From Azospirillum oleiclasticum (lineage in GTDB: Bacteria; Pseudomonadota; Alphaproteobacteria; Azospirillales; Azospirillaceae): a stretch of 33,343 nt of DNA. The notes under the pieces were generated by a model that saw only the letters and a list, made by a program, of their open reading frames with translations, was not told where the DNA came from and searched no databases. Location of the stretch: the NCBI RefSeq assembly GCF_013423485.1, contig NZ_JABFFR010000064.1:1-33343 (forward strand), given 5' to 3'. Below, piece after piece: positions 14,539-22,802 of this stretch. Position 1 is the stretch's first letter. Every line of letters begins with the position of its first letter. A program made the position numbers and the translations under genes.

Positions 14539-16428
14539 TCAGCCTCCGCTGTCCCGGCCCCCGCCGTCGCGACCGCGCGGCGGCGGGGCCTCGGCTACGG
14601 CGGCGCGGCCGGGGTCGCGCTTCTGGCACTCGATCAGGATGTCGCGGGCGATCGGGGCGGCGACGGCGGACCCGCCGCCGCCATGTTCCACGATGATGGA
14701 GCATGCGTAGCGCGGCGCGTGCACCGGGGCGAAGGCCACGAACAGCGCGTGGTCGCGCTCGCGCCAGGGAAGATCCTCGTTCTTGCGGACGCCGGTGTTG
14801 CGCTCCGCCATGGTGATCCGTCGGACCTGGGCGGTGCCGGTCTTGCCGGCCATCTCCATGCCACCGTCGGGGATGCGGGCCTTGAAGGCAGTGCCGTTGG
14901 GGGCGTTCACCACCTCGTTCATGCCGCGCACGACGAGGTCCAGATTCTCCTTGCGAACGCCGATGCTGGGCCACACGGTCTGCTCGACCGGGCCCTGCCG
15001 GATCTGCTTGGTCAGATGCGGCTTGACGGCGAAGCCTCCGTTGGCGATGCGCGCGGTCATCACCGCCAGTTGCAGCGGCGTGGACAGCACATAGCCCTGC
15101 CCGATCGAGGCGATCAGCGTCTCGCCCTGCTGCCAGGAGGTGCCGAGCGCCGCCTTCTTCCAGTCGATGGAGGGGATCAGGCCCGGTCGCTCGTGCGGCA
15201 GGTCGAGCCCGAGCTTCTCTCCCATACCGAACCGGTGCGCCATCTCCGAGATGCGGTCGATGCCGATGCGGCGCGCCAGGTCGTAGAAGAACACGTCGCA
15301 GGAATGGCGCAGTCCGCCCACCATGTCCACGGTGCCATGGCCGCCCTTCTTCCAGCAGTGGAAGCGGTGATCGCCCAGATCCATATGGCCGGGGCAATAG
15401 GCGGTGTGACGGTTGCTGACCAGTCCGGATTCCAGCGCCGCCAGCGCCACGATCATCTTGAAGGTGGAACCCGGCGCGTATTGCCCCGCCACCGCCTTGT
15501 TGGTCAGCGGCGTGGTCGGGTTGGACAGCAGATCCTCCCACAGCTCGGCGTTGATCCCCATGGTGAACTGGTTGGGGTCGTAGCTGGGGTGGGAACACAG
15601 CGCATAGATGCCGCCGGTGTTCACGTCCATCACCACGCCGGCCGCGCTCTTCTCCTGCCCCAGCCGGTTCTGCATGAACTGCTGGAGCCCGACGTCGAGG
15701 GTGAGCTGCACCTCGCGTCCCGGCTGCCCCTCGTCGCGCGACAGCTCGCGGATCACCCGGCCGACGGCGTTGACCTCGAGCTGGCTGGTGCCGGCCGTGC
15801 CGCGCAGCGCCTTCTCGTGGTACTTCTCGATGCCGTTCTTGCCGGTGCGGAAGCCGGGCAGGGACAGCACCGGGTCGCCCTTCTGCAGCTCCGCCTCCGA
15901 CACCGCGCCGACATAGCCCAGGATATGGGCGGTCGCTTCGGTGAAGGGGTAGTGCCGGATCTCGCCGACCTCGATGGAGACGCCGGGCAGGTCGGGGGTG
16001 TTCAGCTCGATGGTGGAGACCTGGTCCCAGTTCAAATTCTCGCGCACCGTCACCGGCACGAAGCGGCGCTTGCGTTGCGCCTCGCGCATCACCCGGCGCC
16101 GGTCGGCGTCGGTCAGCGGCACGATCTGGGAGATCTTGTCCAGCGTCTCGTGCAGGTTGCGGGTGCGCTCGGCAACCGCCACCACGCGGTAGTTCTGCTG
16201 GTTCACCGCCAGCGGCACGCCGAAGCGGTCCACGATCGGCCCGCGCGACGGGGCGACCAGCCGCAGGCTGATGCGGTTCTCCTCCGCCAGCATGGTGTAT
16301 TTCTGCGATTGCACGACCTGGAGGTAGTAGAGCCGGCCGACCAGCGTCGACAGCAGGCCCAGCTTGATCCCGCCCAGCACCAGCGTGCGGCGGGTCAGGG
16401 TGCGGTAGCGGTCGGTGTCGCGGTCCAT
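14539..16428 (-). CDS. mrdA: Penicillin-binding protein 2 (elongasome transpeptidase)
   Basis: 629-residue inner-membrane class B PBP that cross-links peptidoglycan during rod elongation. One N-terminal helix (about 18-36) is followed by the PBP dimerisation domain (RGPIVDRFGVPLAVN at about 62-76) and the transpeptidase domain. The latter has the SxxK nucleophile S321-T-F-K324 (YAPGSTFKMIV), the second motif S376-C-D378 (SxD in place of SxN, as usual in PBP2), and K529-T-G (MAGKTGTAQVR). The C-terminus is a Gly/Arg/Pro-rich tail. It is the last gene of the mreBCD operon, 19 bases after mreD. rodA, which often follows in related genomes, is not present behind it. Confidence 0.96.
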   Translation of the reverse strand: MDRDTDRYRTLTRRTLVLGGIKLGLLSTLVGRLYYLQVVQSQKYTMLAEENRISLRLVAPSRGPIVDRFGVPLAVNQQNYRVVAVAERTRNLHETLDKISQIVPLTDADRRRVMREAQRKRRFVPVTVRENLNWDQVSTIELNTPDLPGVSIEVGEIRHYPFTEATAHILGYVGAVSEAELQKGDPVLSLPGFRTGKNGIEKYHEKALRGTAGTSQLEVNAVGRVIRELSRDEGQPGREVQLTLDVGLQQFMQNRLGQEKSAAGVVMDVNTGGIYALCSHPSYDPNQFTMGINAELWEDLLSNPTTPLTNKAVAGQYAPGSTFKMIVALAALESGLVSNRHTAYCPGHMDLGDHRFHCWKKGGHGTVDMVGGLRHSCDVFFYDLARRIGIDRISEMAHRFGMGEKLGLDLPHERPGLIPSIDWKKAALGTSWQQGETLIASIGQGYVLSTPLQLAVMTARIANGGFAVKPHLTKQIRQGPVEQTVWPSIGVRKENLDLVVRGMNEVVNAPNGTAFKARIPDGGMEMAGKTGTAQVRRITMAERNTGVRKNEDLPWRERDHALFVAFAPVHAPRYACSIIVEHGGGGSAVAAPIARDILIECQKRDPGRAAVAEAPPPRGRDGGGRDSGG

Positions 16429-16447
16429 GATGGGGACCCCTCTCCGG

Positions 16448-16960
16448 TCAGCCGTGCAGGAAGGCGCGGTGGATGCGCACGAACAGCCACGCGAACATGG
16501 GGAACAGCGCCAGTGTCAGCATGGCCTGGCCCAGCGCGGTGTCGAGTCGCATCAGCGTCGCGTTGAGTGCCGAATACGCCGCCCATTGCAGGAAGGCCGC
16601 CCCCAGGACGATCAGGCCGAAACCGAACCACATCAGCGCGAAGGTCCCCGTCAGGAAATAGCGGCGCTGGTTCAGCACCACCCAATGCACCGCCAGCAGC
16701 ACCAGCGCGTTGAGGCCGAGCGGGCTGCCCGACAGCAGATCCTGCAGCAGCCCGATCAGGAACACCGCACTGGGCCGCAGCAGGTCCGGCCGGTGGATCG
16801 TCCAGTAATAGACCGCCATCAGCGCCAGAGCCGGCGCCACCGGCGCGTAGAGCGGCAGGTGCAGCGGCACCATGCCCACCAGCACCAGGAACACGGTCAC
16901 CGCGAACGGCGCCAGATTGCGCCCGGCGCGGTCGATCCGCTGCCAGAAGGTGATGGTCAT
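16448..16960 (-). CDS. mreD: Rod shape-determining protein MreD
   Basis: 170-residue integral inner-membrane protein with about five hydrophobic helices (APFAVTVFLVLVGMVPLHL; VAPALALMAVYYW; AVFLIGLLQDLLSGSPLG; ALMWFGFGLIVLGAAFLQW; AMLTLALFPMFAWLFV). The motif GLLQDLLSGSPLGLNALVLL is the MreD signature region. Its ATG overlaps the mreC TGA by 4 bases (ATGA), so the two are coupled. MreD works with MreC, PBP2 and RodA to guide lateral wall synthesis. Confidence 0.93.
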   Translation of the reverse strand: MTITFWQRIDRAGRNLAPFAVTVFLVLVGMVPLHLPLYAPVAPALALMAVYYWTIHRPDLLRPSAVFLIGLLQDLLSGSPLGLNALVLLAVHWVVLNQRRYFLTGTFALMWFGFGLIVLGAAFLQWAAYSALNATLMRLDTALGQAMLTLALFPMFAWLFVRIHRAFLHG

Positions 16961-17832
16961 TTCGCGCCGGCGCCGGGCTCGGTCTCGATGGGGCCGCTGC
17001 CCAGCCCGAAATCGACCAGCCGCAGATGCTCGATCCGGCCCAGCTCGGCCAGCGGCTGCACCTTGATGCCGCGTTCGCCCACGCTGGCCACCACGCCGAT
17101 GGGGATGCCCGCCGGAAACAGCCCGCCATGGCCGGAGGTGACCACCCGGTCCCCGACCGCCACCGGCGACTCCGGCGGCAGGTAGAGCAGCCGCGGCTGG
17201 TCGGAATTGTCGCCCGCCATCACCGCGCGCAGGCGGCTCGACTCCAGCGACACCGGGATGCGGGCGTTGATGTCGGTGATCAGCAGGATGCGCGACGACC
17301 ACTCCCCCACCTCGATCACCCGGCCCACCATGCCCGCCCCGGCGATGGCCGCCTGCCCCTTGCGCACCCCGTCGCGGTTGCCGGCGGTGACCACCAGCGT
17401 GCGGACGAAGGAACCGCCGGGGGTGGCGATCACCCGCGCGGTGATGTAGGTCAGCCCAGGCTCCGGCTTGAACTTCAGCAGGGTGCGCAGGCTGTTGTTC
17501 TCCGACTCCAGCCGCAGCGCCGCCTGGCGCCATTGCAGCAGCCGGGCGTTCTCGGTGCGCAGGCGCTGGTTCTCCTCGTAGACGTTCTGGTACTCGACCA
17601 GCGATTCCACGAAGCGCGCGGCGGTGGCCGCCGGGCGGGAGAAGGCGTCCAGGATCGGCACGAAGGCGTCGGTCACGCGGGCCCGCACGGTGTCGACAAG
17701 CACAGCGTCGATCTTGCCCACCATCATCAGGCCGATCGACGCCAATACAAGCAACAGGAAAGAAAAACGCTGGGCCAGAGCCTTCAGCGGCGCGGCAAAA
17801 CGCACGACGGACCCGGATGTGCGTGGCTTCAC
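16957..17832 (-). CDS. mreC: Rod shape-determining protein MreC
   Basis: 291 residues starting with GTG at 17832, with a weak GGGA upstream. A short cytoplasmic N-terminus is followed by one helix (about 24-38, SFLLLVLASIGLMMV), a coiled coil (about 78-120, NVYEENQRLRTENARLL) that dimerises MreC, and the periplasmic beta domain (RVIATPGGSFVRTLVVTAG; GMVGRVIEVGEWSSRILLITD; VVTSGHGGLFPAGIPIGVV). The last signatures are typical of MreC. It scaffolds PBP2 activation. It lies 123 bases downstream of mreB. Confidence 0.95.
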   Translation of the reverse strand: MKPRTSGSVVRFAAPLKALAQRFSFLLLVLASIGLMMVGKIDAVLVDTVRARVTDAFVPILDAFSRPAATAARFVESLVEYQNVYEENQRLRTENARLLQWRQAALRLESENNSLRTLLKFKPEPGLTYITARVIATPGGSFVRTLVVTAGNRDGVRKGQAAIAGAGMVGRVIEVGEWSSRILLITDINARIPVSLESSRLRAVMAGDNSDQPRLLYLPPESPVAVGDRVVTSGHGGLFPAGIPIGVVASVGERGIKVQPLAELGRIEHLRLVDFGLGSGPIETEPGAGAK

Positions 17833-17955
17833 AGGATCATCCCGTCAAGGAACGCTGACCGACCGGCGCCCTTCGACCATGGTGTGACAATGAAGTCCGT
17901 CAACCATGGCCCACGACATCGCAGGGCAAGCGGAGCCTTGGTCAGGGATACACCA

Positions 17956-18996
17956 TCAATAGGCGCTGACCAAGACGTTTCGCAGCGTCTTCATCTCTTC
18001 CAGCGCGCGCCCTGTCCCCAGAGCAACACAGGACAGCGGGTCGTCGGCGATCGACACCGGCAGGCCGGTGGCGTGGCGCAGCACGAAGTCCAGATTGCCC
18101 AGCAGGGCGCCGCCGCCGGTCAGCACGATGCCCTTGTCCACGATGTCGGCCGCCAGCTCGGGGGCGGTGTGCTCCAGCGCCACCTTGACCGCCTCGACGA
18201 TGGCCGACACCGGTTCCGCCAGGCTGTCGGCGATCTGCCGCTCGGAGATGATCAACTCCTTGGGCACGCCGTTCATCAGGTCGCGGCCCTTGATCTCCAG
18301 GATGCGGCCCTCGCCGTCCTCCGGCGGGCAGGCGGAACCGATCTCCTTCTTGATGCGCTCGGCCGAGCCCTCGCCCACCAGCAGATTGTGGGTCCGGCGG
18401 ATGTAGCCGATGATCGCCTCGTCCATCTTGTCGCCGCCGACGCGGACGGAGCGGGAATAGACGATGCCGCCCAGCGACAGCACCGCCACCTCCGTGGTGC
18501 CGCCGCCGATGTCCACCACCATGGAACCGGTCGGCTCGGTCACCGGCAGGCCGGCGCCGATGGCGGCGGCCATGGGTTCCTCGATCAGGAAGACGCGGCG
18601 GGCGCCGGCGGCCTCCGCCGATTCCTGGATGGCGCGGCGCTCGACGGCGGTGGAGCCGGAGGGCACGCAGATGATGACCTGGGGGCTGGCGAAGCTGCGC
18701 CGGTTGTGCACCTTCCGGATGAAGTGCTTGATCATCTCCTCGGCGACTTCGAAGTCGGCGATCACGCCGTCGCGCAAGGGACGGATGGCCTGGATGTTGC
18801 CGGGCGTGCGGCCCAGCATCATCTTCGCCTCGTCGCCGACGGCCAGCACCTGCTTCTTGCCGCGCACGTTGGCGATGGCCACCACCGACGGCTCGTTCAG
18901 AACGATGCCGCGCCCCTTCACATAGACCAGGGTGTTGGCCGTCCCCAGGTCGATCGCCATGTCAGCCGACAGCACGCCGAGCAGTTTGGAAAGCAT
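17956..18996 (-). CDS. mreB: Actin-like shape protein MreB
   Basis: 346-residue bacterial actin that forms membrane-attached filaments directing rod elongation. Visible nucleotide-binding motifs are phosphate 1 (MAIDLGTANTLVYV, about 13-26), phosphate 2 (MVVDIGGGTTEVAVLSLGG, about 159-177) and the adenosine motif (GIVLTGGGALLGNLD, about 289-303). The N-terminus (MLSKLLGVLSADM) is the usual short amphipathic start. The length is normal and no residues are missing. It is the first gene of mreB-mreC-mreD-mrdA. Confidence 0.98.
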   Translation of the reverse strand: MLSKLLGVLSADMAIDLGTANTLVYVKGRGIVLNEPSVVAIANVRGKKQVLAVGDEAKMMLGRTPGNIQAIRPLRDGVIADFEVAEEMIKHFIRKVHNRRSFASPQVIICVPSGSTAVERRAIQESAEAAGARRVFLIEEPMAAAIGAGLPVTEPTGSMVVDIGGGTTEVAVLSLGGIVYSRSVRVGGDKMDEAIIGYIRRTHNLLVGEGSAERIKKEIGSACPPEDGEGRILEIKGRDLMNGVPKELIISERQIADSLAEPVSAIVEAVKVALEHTAPELAADIVDKGIVLTGGGALLGNLDFVLRHATGLPVSIADDPLSCVALGTGRALEEMKTLRNVLVSAY

Positions 18997-19529
18997 GGAG
19001 CGGACTACTTCTTCTGATCGGTTGAGAGGGCGGAAGCGAAGGGCACGCGGCCGGCTGCGGAAAAGGCCGACAGGGTTTTCCTAGACGAACACCCCCACGC
19101 ACTCAAGGGAAGAGTGACGGCGCGGTGGACGTTGCGGTGCCGGGAGCAGTCCTGAACATTCGGCGGAGCACCGGTCGGTGCGGTCATCGGCGGTGTCTTC
19201 CTCACCACGGGCGGGCCCGGACCGTCGACACCCGTTCCCGGATGTTCCGGGACCGGCCCTCGAACGGGTCGCAGACTCGCCATTCAGGGTTAATTTTCCG
19301 TCAACGCCACTGTCCGGCGTTGCCGTCCGCATGGATCCCAGGCGCGGAAGCCCGCTCTTCTAAGCGGATTCGCCGCCCGGCGCAACAGCGCATGTCCCGG
19401 CCCATCGCAATGCCCGCCCACCGGTGGTGCCGGTCCTACCCACAAGGTCCCCTGTCCATCCGCGCCGCGGCACAGAGTCGAGCCGCTTCCCGTTGTCCTT
19501 GAGGCGACCACGATGATCGGGGGCGGAGG
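18997..19529. other. Divergent control region mreB / exported coiled-coil gene
   Basis: 533 bases. Contents: a candidate mreB promoter (19078-19106), a hairpin AACGCC-N7-GGCGTT (19303-19321), and three GANTC sites (GACTC 19274, GATTC 19367, GAGTC 19475) of the kind methylated by CcrM in alphaproteobacteria. The plus-strand gene's promoter was not identified. Open frames here overlap in all directions and look like GC-driven shadows. Confidence 0.45.
19078..19106 (-). promoter_or_regulatory. Candidate sigma-70 promoter of the mre operon
   Basis: On the minus strand TTGAGT (-35, 19101-19106), a 17-base spacer and TAGGAA (-10, 19078-19083). This would give a leader of about 75 bases before the mreB ATG. 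It resembles the ilvB promoter (TTGACC-N17-TAGGGT) in this window. Confidence 0.4.
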
Positions 19530-20771
19530 ATGTTGCGGGTCATCCTGGCGGGCGGGCTGCTGGCGGCGGGCGTCATGGTGGGCGGCACGGGCTTGGGCGG
19601 TGCCATCGGGGCGTCGGCACCGGCGCCACCGGCTCCGGGGCCGGTGGTGTCCGCCACCGCTGGGGAGACGTCCGCCGGTGCCCTGTGGGCCGATCTCGAC
19701 GACACCGCCGGTGACATCCTGGAACGGCGGCAGACCGACTGGTCGGTGTCCGCCGGCCGCTACCAGACCGTGGAGGAGCGGTCCTACGCCCTGAACCGTC
19801 TGCTCGACGCGGCGCTGGAACGCCTGTCGGACGGCGAGGCGACCGGTTTGCGCGCGCGCATCGCCGAGTTGCGCCAGCGCCTCGCCGAGCGCGAGGGGGA
19901 GGTTGCCGACCTCCGCGCCGGCATGGTCGCCCTGCCGGCGGAGCGTTGCGACGCCGCGGGGGCCGACGCGTCGTGGGTGGGGCGGCAGATCGCCTGCGCC
20001 TTCGCCACCTCCCGCGCCGATCAGGCGGCGCGCATCGCCGAGGCCCGCCGGCAGGCGGACGAGCTGACCGCGGCCATCGAGCAGGCCAAGCAGGAGTTCA
20101 CCCGCAGCATGGAGGCGCTGGGCATCCGGCTGTCGGGCGAGCAGGTGGACGGGCTGCTGCGGCTGGCGACCGCCGGCGATGTGGTGGCGGCGCACACGGT
20201 CTATGACAATCTGCGGCGGGTGAACGAGGAGCTGCACCGCGCCACCGTCAGCAGCGACGAGTCGGTCGAGGTTGCCCGGCGCTACTACGGCCTGTACGCG
20301 GTGCTGCTGGAGGTGGCGTTGCACATGCACGAGCGCTTCCTCGACACCGTCCGCAACCACCACATGCCCCGGCTGACGGCGGTGGAGGAGGAGGCGCGCG
20401 CGGCGCGCGCCGAGGCGGCCGACATGCGCCGGCGCGAGCGTGACGGGGTGCTGGCGGCCCAGCTCGACGCCAACATGAAGGCGCTGGATCTGACGCTCCA
20501 GGCAGCGTCGCTCTATCGGCGCACGCTGGAGGAACAGGTCCAGGCTGTGACCGCCGCCTGGAAGCGGGTGGGGCGGCAGCGCGACGTGGCGGTGAACACC
20601 TGGCGCACCGTGCGTGCCTCGGCCGACATGCTGGCGATGATGAGCGAGAGCGGCCGGGCCTTCGATGCGCTGCTGACGCTGGAGCTGCCGCCGCCCCGCG
20701 TCTTCGACAACCAGCAGCTCAAGCGCGAGTTCGAGCGGTTGACCGACCGGCTGGTGGCCGAGCGGCGGTAA
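19530..20771 (+). CDS. Exported coiled-coil protein of unknown function (413 aa)
   Basis: The N-terminus is a signal peptide (MLRVILAGGLLAAGVMVGG and an Ala/Pro-rich region to about 38), so the protein should be periplasmic or envelope-attached. The rest is almost wholly alpha-helical, rich in Glu, Arg, Ala and Leu, with heptad-like stretches at about 90-130 (ARIAELRQRLAEREGEVADL), 165-200 (IEQAKQEF) and 280-345. Two cysteines near 137 and 153 (AERCDAAGAD, QIACAFATS) could form a disulfide. The ATG abuts GGAGG with no spacer, so GGGGG further upstream or the next codon (TTG) may decide initiation. It is divergent from mreB and may belong to envelope shape functions; that is inference from position only. 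Confidence 0.7.
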   Translation: MLRVILAGGLLAAGVMVGGTGLGGAIGASAPAPPAPGPVVSATAGETSAGALWADLDDTAGDILERRQTDWSVSAGRYQTVEERSYALNRLLDAALERLSDGEATGLRARIAELRQRLAEREGEVADLRAGMVALPAERCDAAGADASWVGRQIACAFATSRADQAARIAEARRQADELTAAIEQAKQEFTRSMEALGIRLSGEQVDGLLRLATAGDVVAAHTVYDNLRRVNEELHRATVSSDESVEVARRYYGLYAVLLEVALHMHERFLDTVRNHHMPRLTAVEEEARAARAEAADMRRRERDGVLAAQLDANMKALDLTLQAASLYRRTLEEQVQAVTAAWKRVGRQRDVAVNTWRTVRASADMLAMMSESGRAFDALLTLELPPPRVFDNQQLKREFERLTDRLVAERR

Positions 20772-20878
20772 GCGGCGTTCGGCCTGCTTGACAGGAGCCG
20801 GCCGGGAGCGCGACGCTGGCCCATCCGCGGTGCCCAGGGACCGATCGGCGGTCCGGACGGCGCCATGGTGGCCGGAGG

Positions 20879-21172
20879 ATGCTGTCCTTGTCCGATCGGG
20901 AAGCGGCCGGCGGGTTTTCCGGCTGGGGCCTGTTCTGGACGATGCTCGGCTGCGCCGTCGTGATCCTGCCCGGCGGGTTGGGTGTCGCCGCCCTGGTCGC
21001 CAGCCTCTTCGGCCATGGGGAAACCCACGGCCTCAACGTCTACAGCATGGTCTTCTGGGTGATCGGCGTGCCGTCGCTGGTCGTCGGCGCGACGTTGTTG
21101 CGGGTCGGTACGCGCATGATCCGCAACGCCCGGCCCGGCCGGCCGTCAACGGAACCGGCCGATGATCTCTGA
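20879..21172 (+). CDS. Small two-helix membrane protein (97 aa)
   Basis: Two clear hydrophobic segments (GLFWTMLGCAVVILPGGLGVAALVASLF about 17-44; VYSMVFWVIGVPSLVVGATLL about 54-74) join through a short polar loop (GHGETHGLN). A basic tail follows (RVGTRMIRNARPGRPS). GGAGG directly abuts the ATG at 20879. A TTG at 20888 has the same GGAGG at 9-base spacing and may be the true start, giving 94 residues. It is 107 bases downstream of the coiled-coil gene on the same strand. No family is recognised. Confidence 0.65.
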   Translation: MLSLSDREAAGGFSGWGLFWTMLGCAVVILPGGLGVAALVASLFGHGETHGLNVYSMVFWVIGVPSLVVGATLLRVGTRMIRNARPGRPSTEPADDL

Positions 21173-21175
21173 CGC

Positions 21176-21210
21176 GGCCGGTGCCGGGGCTGGTTGGCCC
21201 GGCACCGGCC
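21176..21210. terminator. Strong bidirectional hairpin between convergent genes
   Basis: A perfect 13-bp stem, GGCCGGTGCCGGG (21176-21188) with CCCGGCACCGGCC (21198-21210), has a 9-base loop. It sits in the 47-base gap between the two-helix membrane protein gene and the ilvC stop, so it probably ends both transcripts. Confidence 0.7.
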
Positions 21211-21219
21211 CGACAGTCA

Positions 21220-22239
21220 TCAGTTCTTCGAGCGGTCGACCAGGCGGCGCTCGGCGATCCACGGCATCATGGCGCGCAGCTTCTCGCCGACCTTCTCGAT
21301 CTCGTGCTCGGCGTTGCGGCGGCGGGTCGCCTTGAAGGAGGGCTGGCCGGCCTTGCACTCCAGCATCCAATCACGGGTGAAGCGGCCGGACTGGATGTCG
21401 TCCAGCACCCGCTTCATCTCGGCCTTGGTCTCGGCGGTGATGATGCGCGGGCCGGTCTTGTAGTCGCCGTACTCCGCGGTGTTGGAGATCGAGTAGCGCA
21501 TGTTGGCCATGCCGCCCTCGTACATCAGGTCGACGATCAGCTTCACCTCGTGCAGGCACTCGAAATAGGCCATCTCCGGGGCGTAGCCGGCCTCGACCAG
21601 CGTCTCGTAGCCGGTCTTGATCAGCTCGGTCAGACCGCCGCACAGCACGGCCTGCTCACCGAACAGGTCGGTCTCGCACTCTTCCTTGAAGGTGGTCTCG
21701 ATGATGCCGGCGCGACCGCCGCCGATGGCAGAGGCGTAGGACAGCGCGATGTCCAGCGCGTTGCCCGACGCGTTCTGGTGCACCGCCACCAGGCAGGGCA
21801 CGCCGCCGCCGCGCTGGTACTCGCCGCGCACGGTGTGGCCGGGGCCCTTCGGCGCGATCATGAACACGTCGAGGTCGGCGCGCGGCTCGATCAGGTTGAA
21901 ATGCACGTTCAGGCCGTGCGCGAAGACCATCGACGCACCCTGCTTCAGGTTGGCGGCGAGATGGTCGCGGTACAGGTCGGCCTGCAGCTCGTCCGGGGTG
22001 AGGATCATCACCACGTCGCCCCAGGCGGCCGCCTCGGCCGGGGCCATGACCGTGAAGCCGGCGCCTTCGGCCTTCTTGGCGCTGCCCGAACCGGGGCGGA
22101 GCGCGACGACCACCTCCTTCACACCGCTGTCGCGGAGGTTGTTGGCGTGGGCGTGGCCCTGGCTGCCGTAGCCGACGATGACGACCTTCTTGCCCTTGAT
22201 CAGGTTCACATCGGCGTCACGATCATAATAAACGCGCAT
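21220..22239 (-). CDS. ilvC: Ketol-acid reductoisomerase (NADP+), class I
   Basis: 339-residue cytosolic enzyme, second step of valine, leucine and isoleucine synthesis: Mg2+-dependent alkyl shift plus NADPH reduction of acetolactate or acetohydroxybutyrate. The Rossmann motif is VIVGYGSQGHAHANNLRDSG (about 21-40), and ALRPGSGSAKKAEGAGF carries the NADPH phosphate-binding loop. KGPGHTVRGEY and the all-helical C-terminal domain with EECETDLFGEQAVLCGG and YFECLHEVKLIVDLMYEGG supply metal-binding acidic residues. The length is typical of class I. It has its own candidate promoter, separate from ilvBN. Confidence 0.98.
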   Translation of the reverse strand: MRVYYDRDADVNLIKGKKVVIVGYGSQGHAHANNLRDSGVKEVVVALRPGSGSAKKAEGAGFTVMAPAEAAAWGDVVMILTPDELQADLYRDHLAANLKQGASMVFAHGLNVHFNLIEPRADLDVFMIAPKGPGHTVRGEYQRGGGVPCLVAVHQNASGNALDIALSYASAIGGGRAGIIETTFKEECETDLFGEQAVLCGGLTELIKTGYETLVEAGYAPEMAYFECLHEVKLIVDLMYEGGMANMRYSISNTAEYGDYKTGPRIITAETKAEMKRVLDDIQSGRFTRDWMLECKAGQPSFKATRRRNAEHEIEKVGEKLRAMMPWIAERRLVDRSKN

Positions 22240-22287
22240 GGTGGATCCTCAGCTTCTTGCGTTTGCGTACCGGATGGCTGCGGCGGG

Positions 22288-22317
22288 ATTACTCCACCGC
22301 AAAAACTGCTCCGTCAA
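22288..22317 (-). promoter_or_regulatory. Candidate promoter of ilvC
   Basis: On the minus strand TTGACG (-35, 22312-22317), an 18-base spacer and AGTAAT (-10, 22288-22293), about 50 bases before the ilvC ATG. It lies in the 136-base gap after the VOC gene. Confidence 0.5.
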
Positions 22318-22375
22318 GCGGAAGGCGGATGCGATCCCGGCGGGGGCGTTCTGAACGGACGGCAGGGCTGCCCGG

Positions 22376-22774
22376 TCAGCGCGCTCCGGCCGGCACATCC
22401 GACCCGAACACCAGGACATAGCCGTCGGGGTCGCGGACCACGAACTCGTCCATCCCGTCCTCGGTGCGATCGATGTCGCCGACCTCGACCCCGCGGTCCT
22501 TCAGGTCGGCCCATTCCCCCTGGGCGTTGGTGCAGTAGACGTACAGCACCACGTCGCCCCAGGTGTGGCGGGCCAGCCGCGCGGCCTTGTCGCCCAGGTC
22601 GTTGCGCTGGAGCACGACGGTCACGCCGTCGCGCTGGAGCATGGCCCGGAAGGTCTCGCCATACTCCCCACGGCTGGACGCGACGGTGAAGCCCAGCCCG
22701 TCGCGGTAGAAGGCGAGGCTGGCGTCCACGTCCTCCACCGCGAGATGCGGCGCGATCTGGGTCAGTCTGGCCAC
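22376..22774 (-). CDS. VOC (glyoxalase/bleomycin-resistance) family protein
   Basis: 132 residues taking the second GTG (22774). GGGGGG lies 6 bases before it, and the family alignment starts at LTQIAPHLAVEDVDASLAFY. The first GTG at 22789 lacks a ribosome binding site. The vicinal-oxygen-chelate fold is shown by two beta-alpha-beta-beta-beta halves: HLAVEDVDASLAFYRDGLGF and the C-terminal FVVRDPDGYVLVFGSD. Metal-ligand candidates are the early His and the late acidic residues; the middle is divergent. The function (lyase, dioxygenase, drug binding) cannot be assigned. It is 28 bases downstream of ilvN on the same strand, so it is likely co-transcribed with ilvBN. Confidence 0.82.
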   Translation of the reverse strand: MARLTQIAPHLAVEDVDASLAFYRDGLGFTVASSRGEYGETFRAMLQRDGVTVVLQRNDLGDKAARLARHTWGDVVLYVYCTNAQGEWADLKDRGVEVGDIDRTEDGMDEFVVRDPDGYVLVFGSDVPAGAR

Positions 22775-22802
22775 GGGCGTGCCCCCCACGATCCGCGGCG
22801 GG

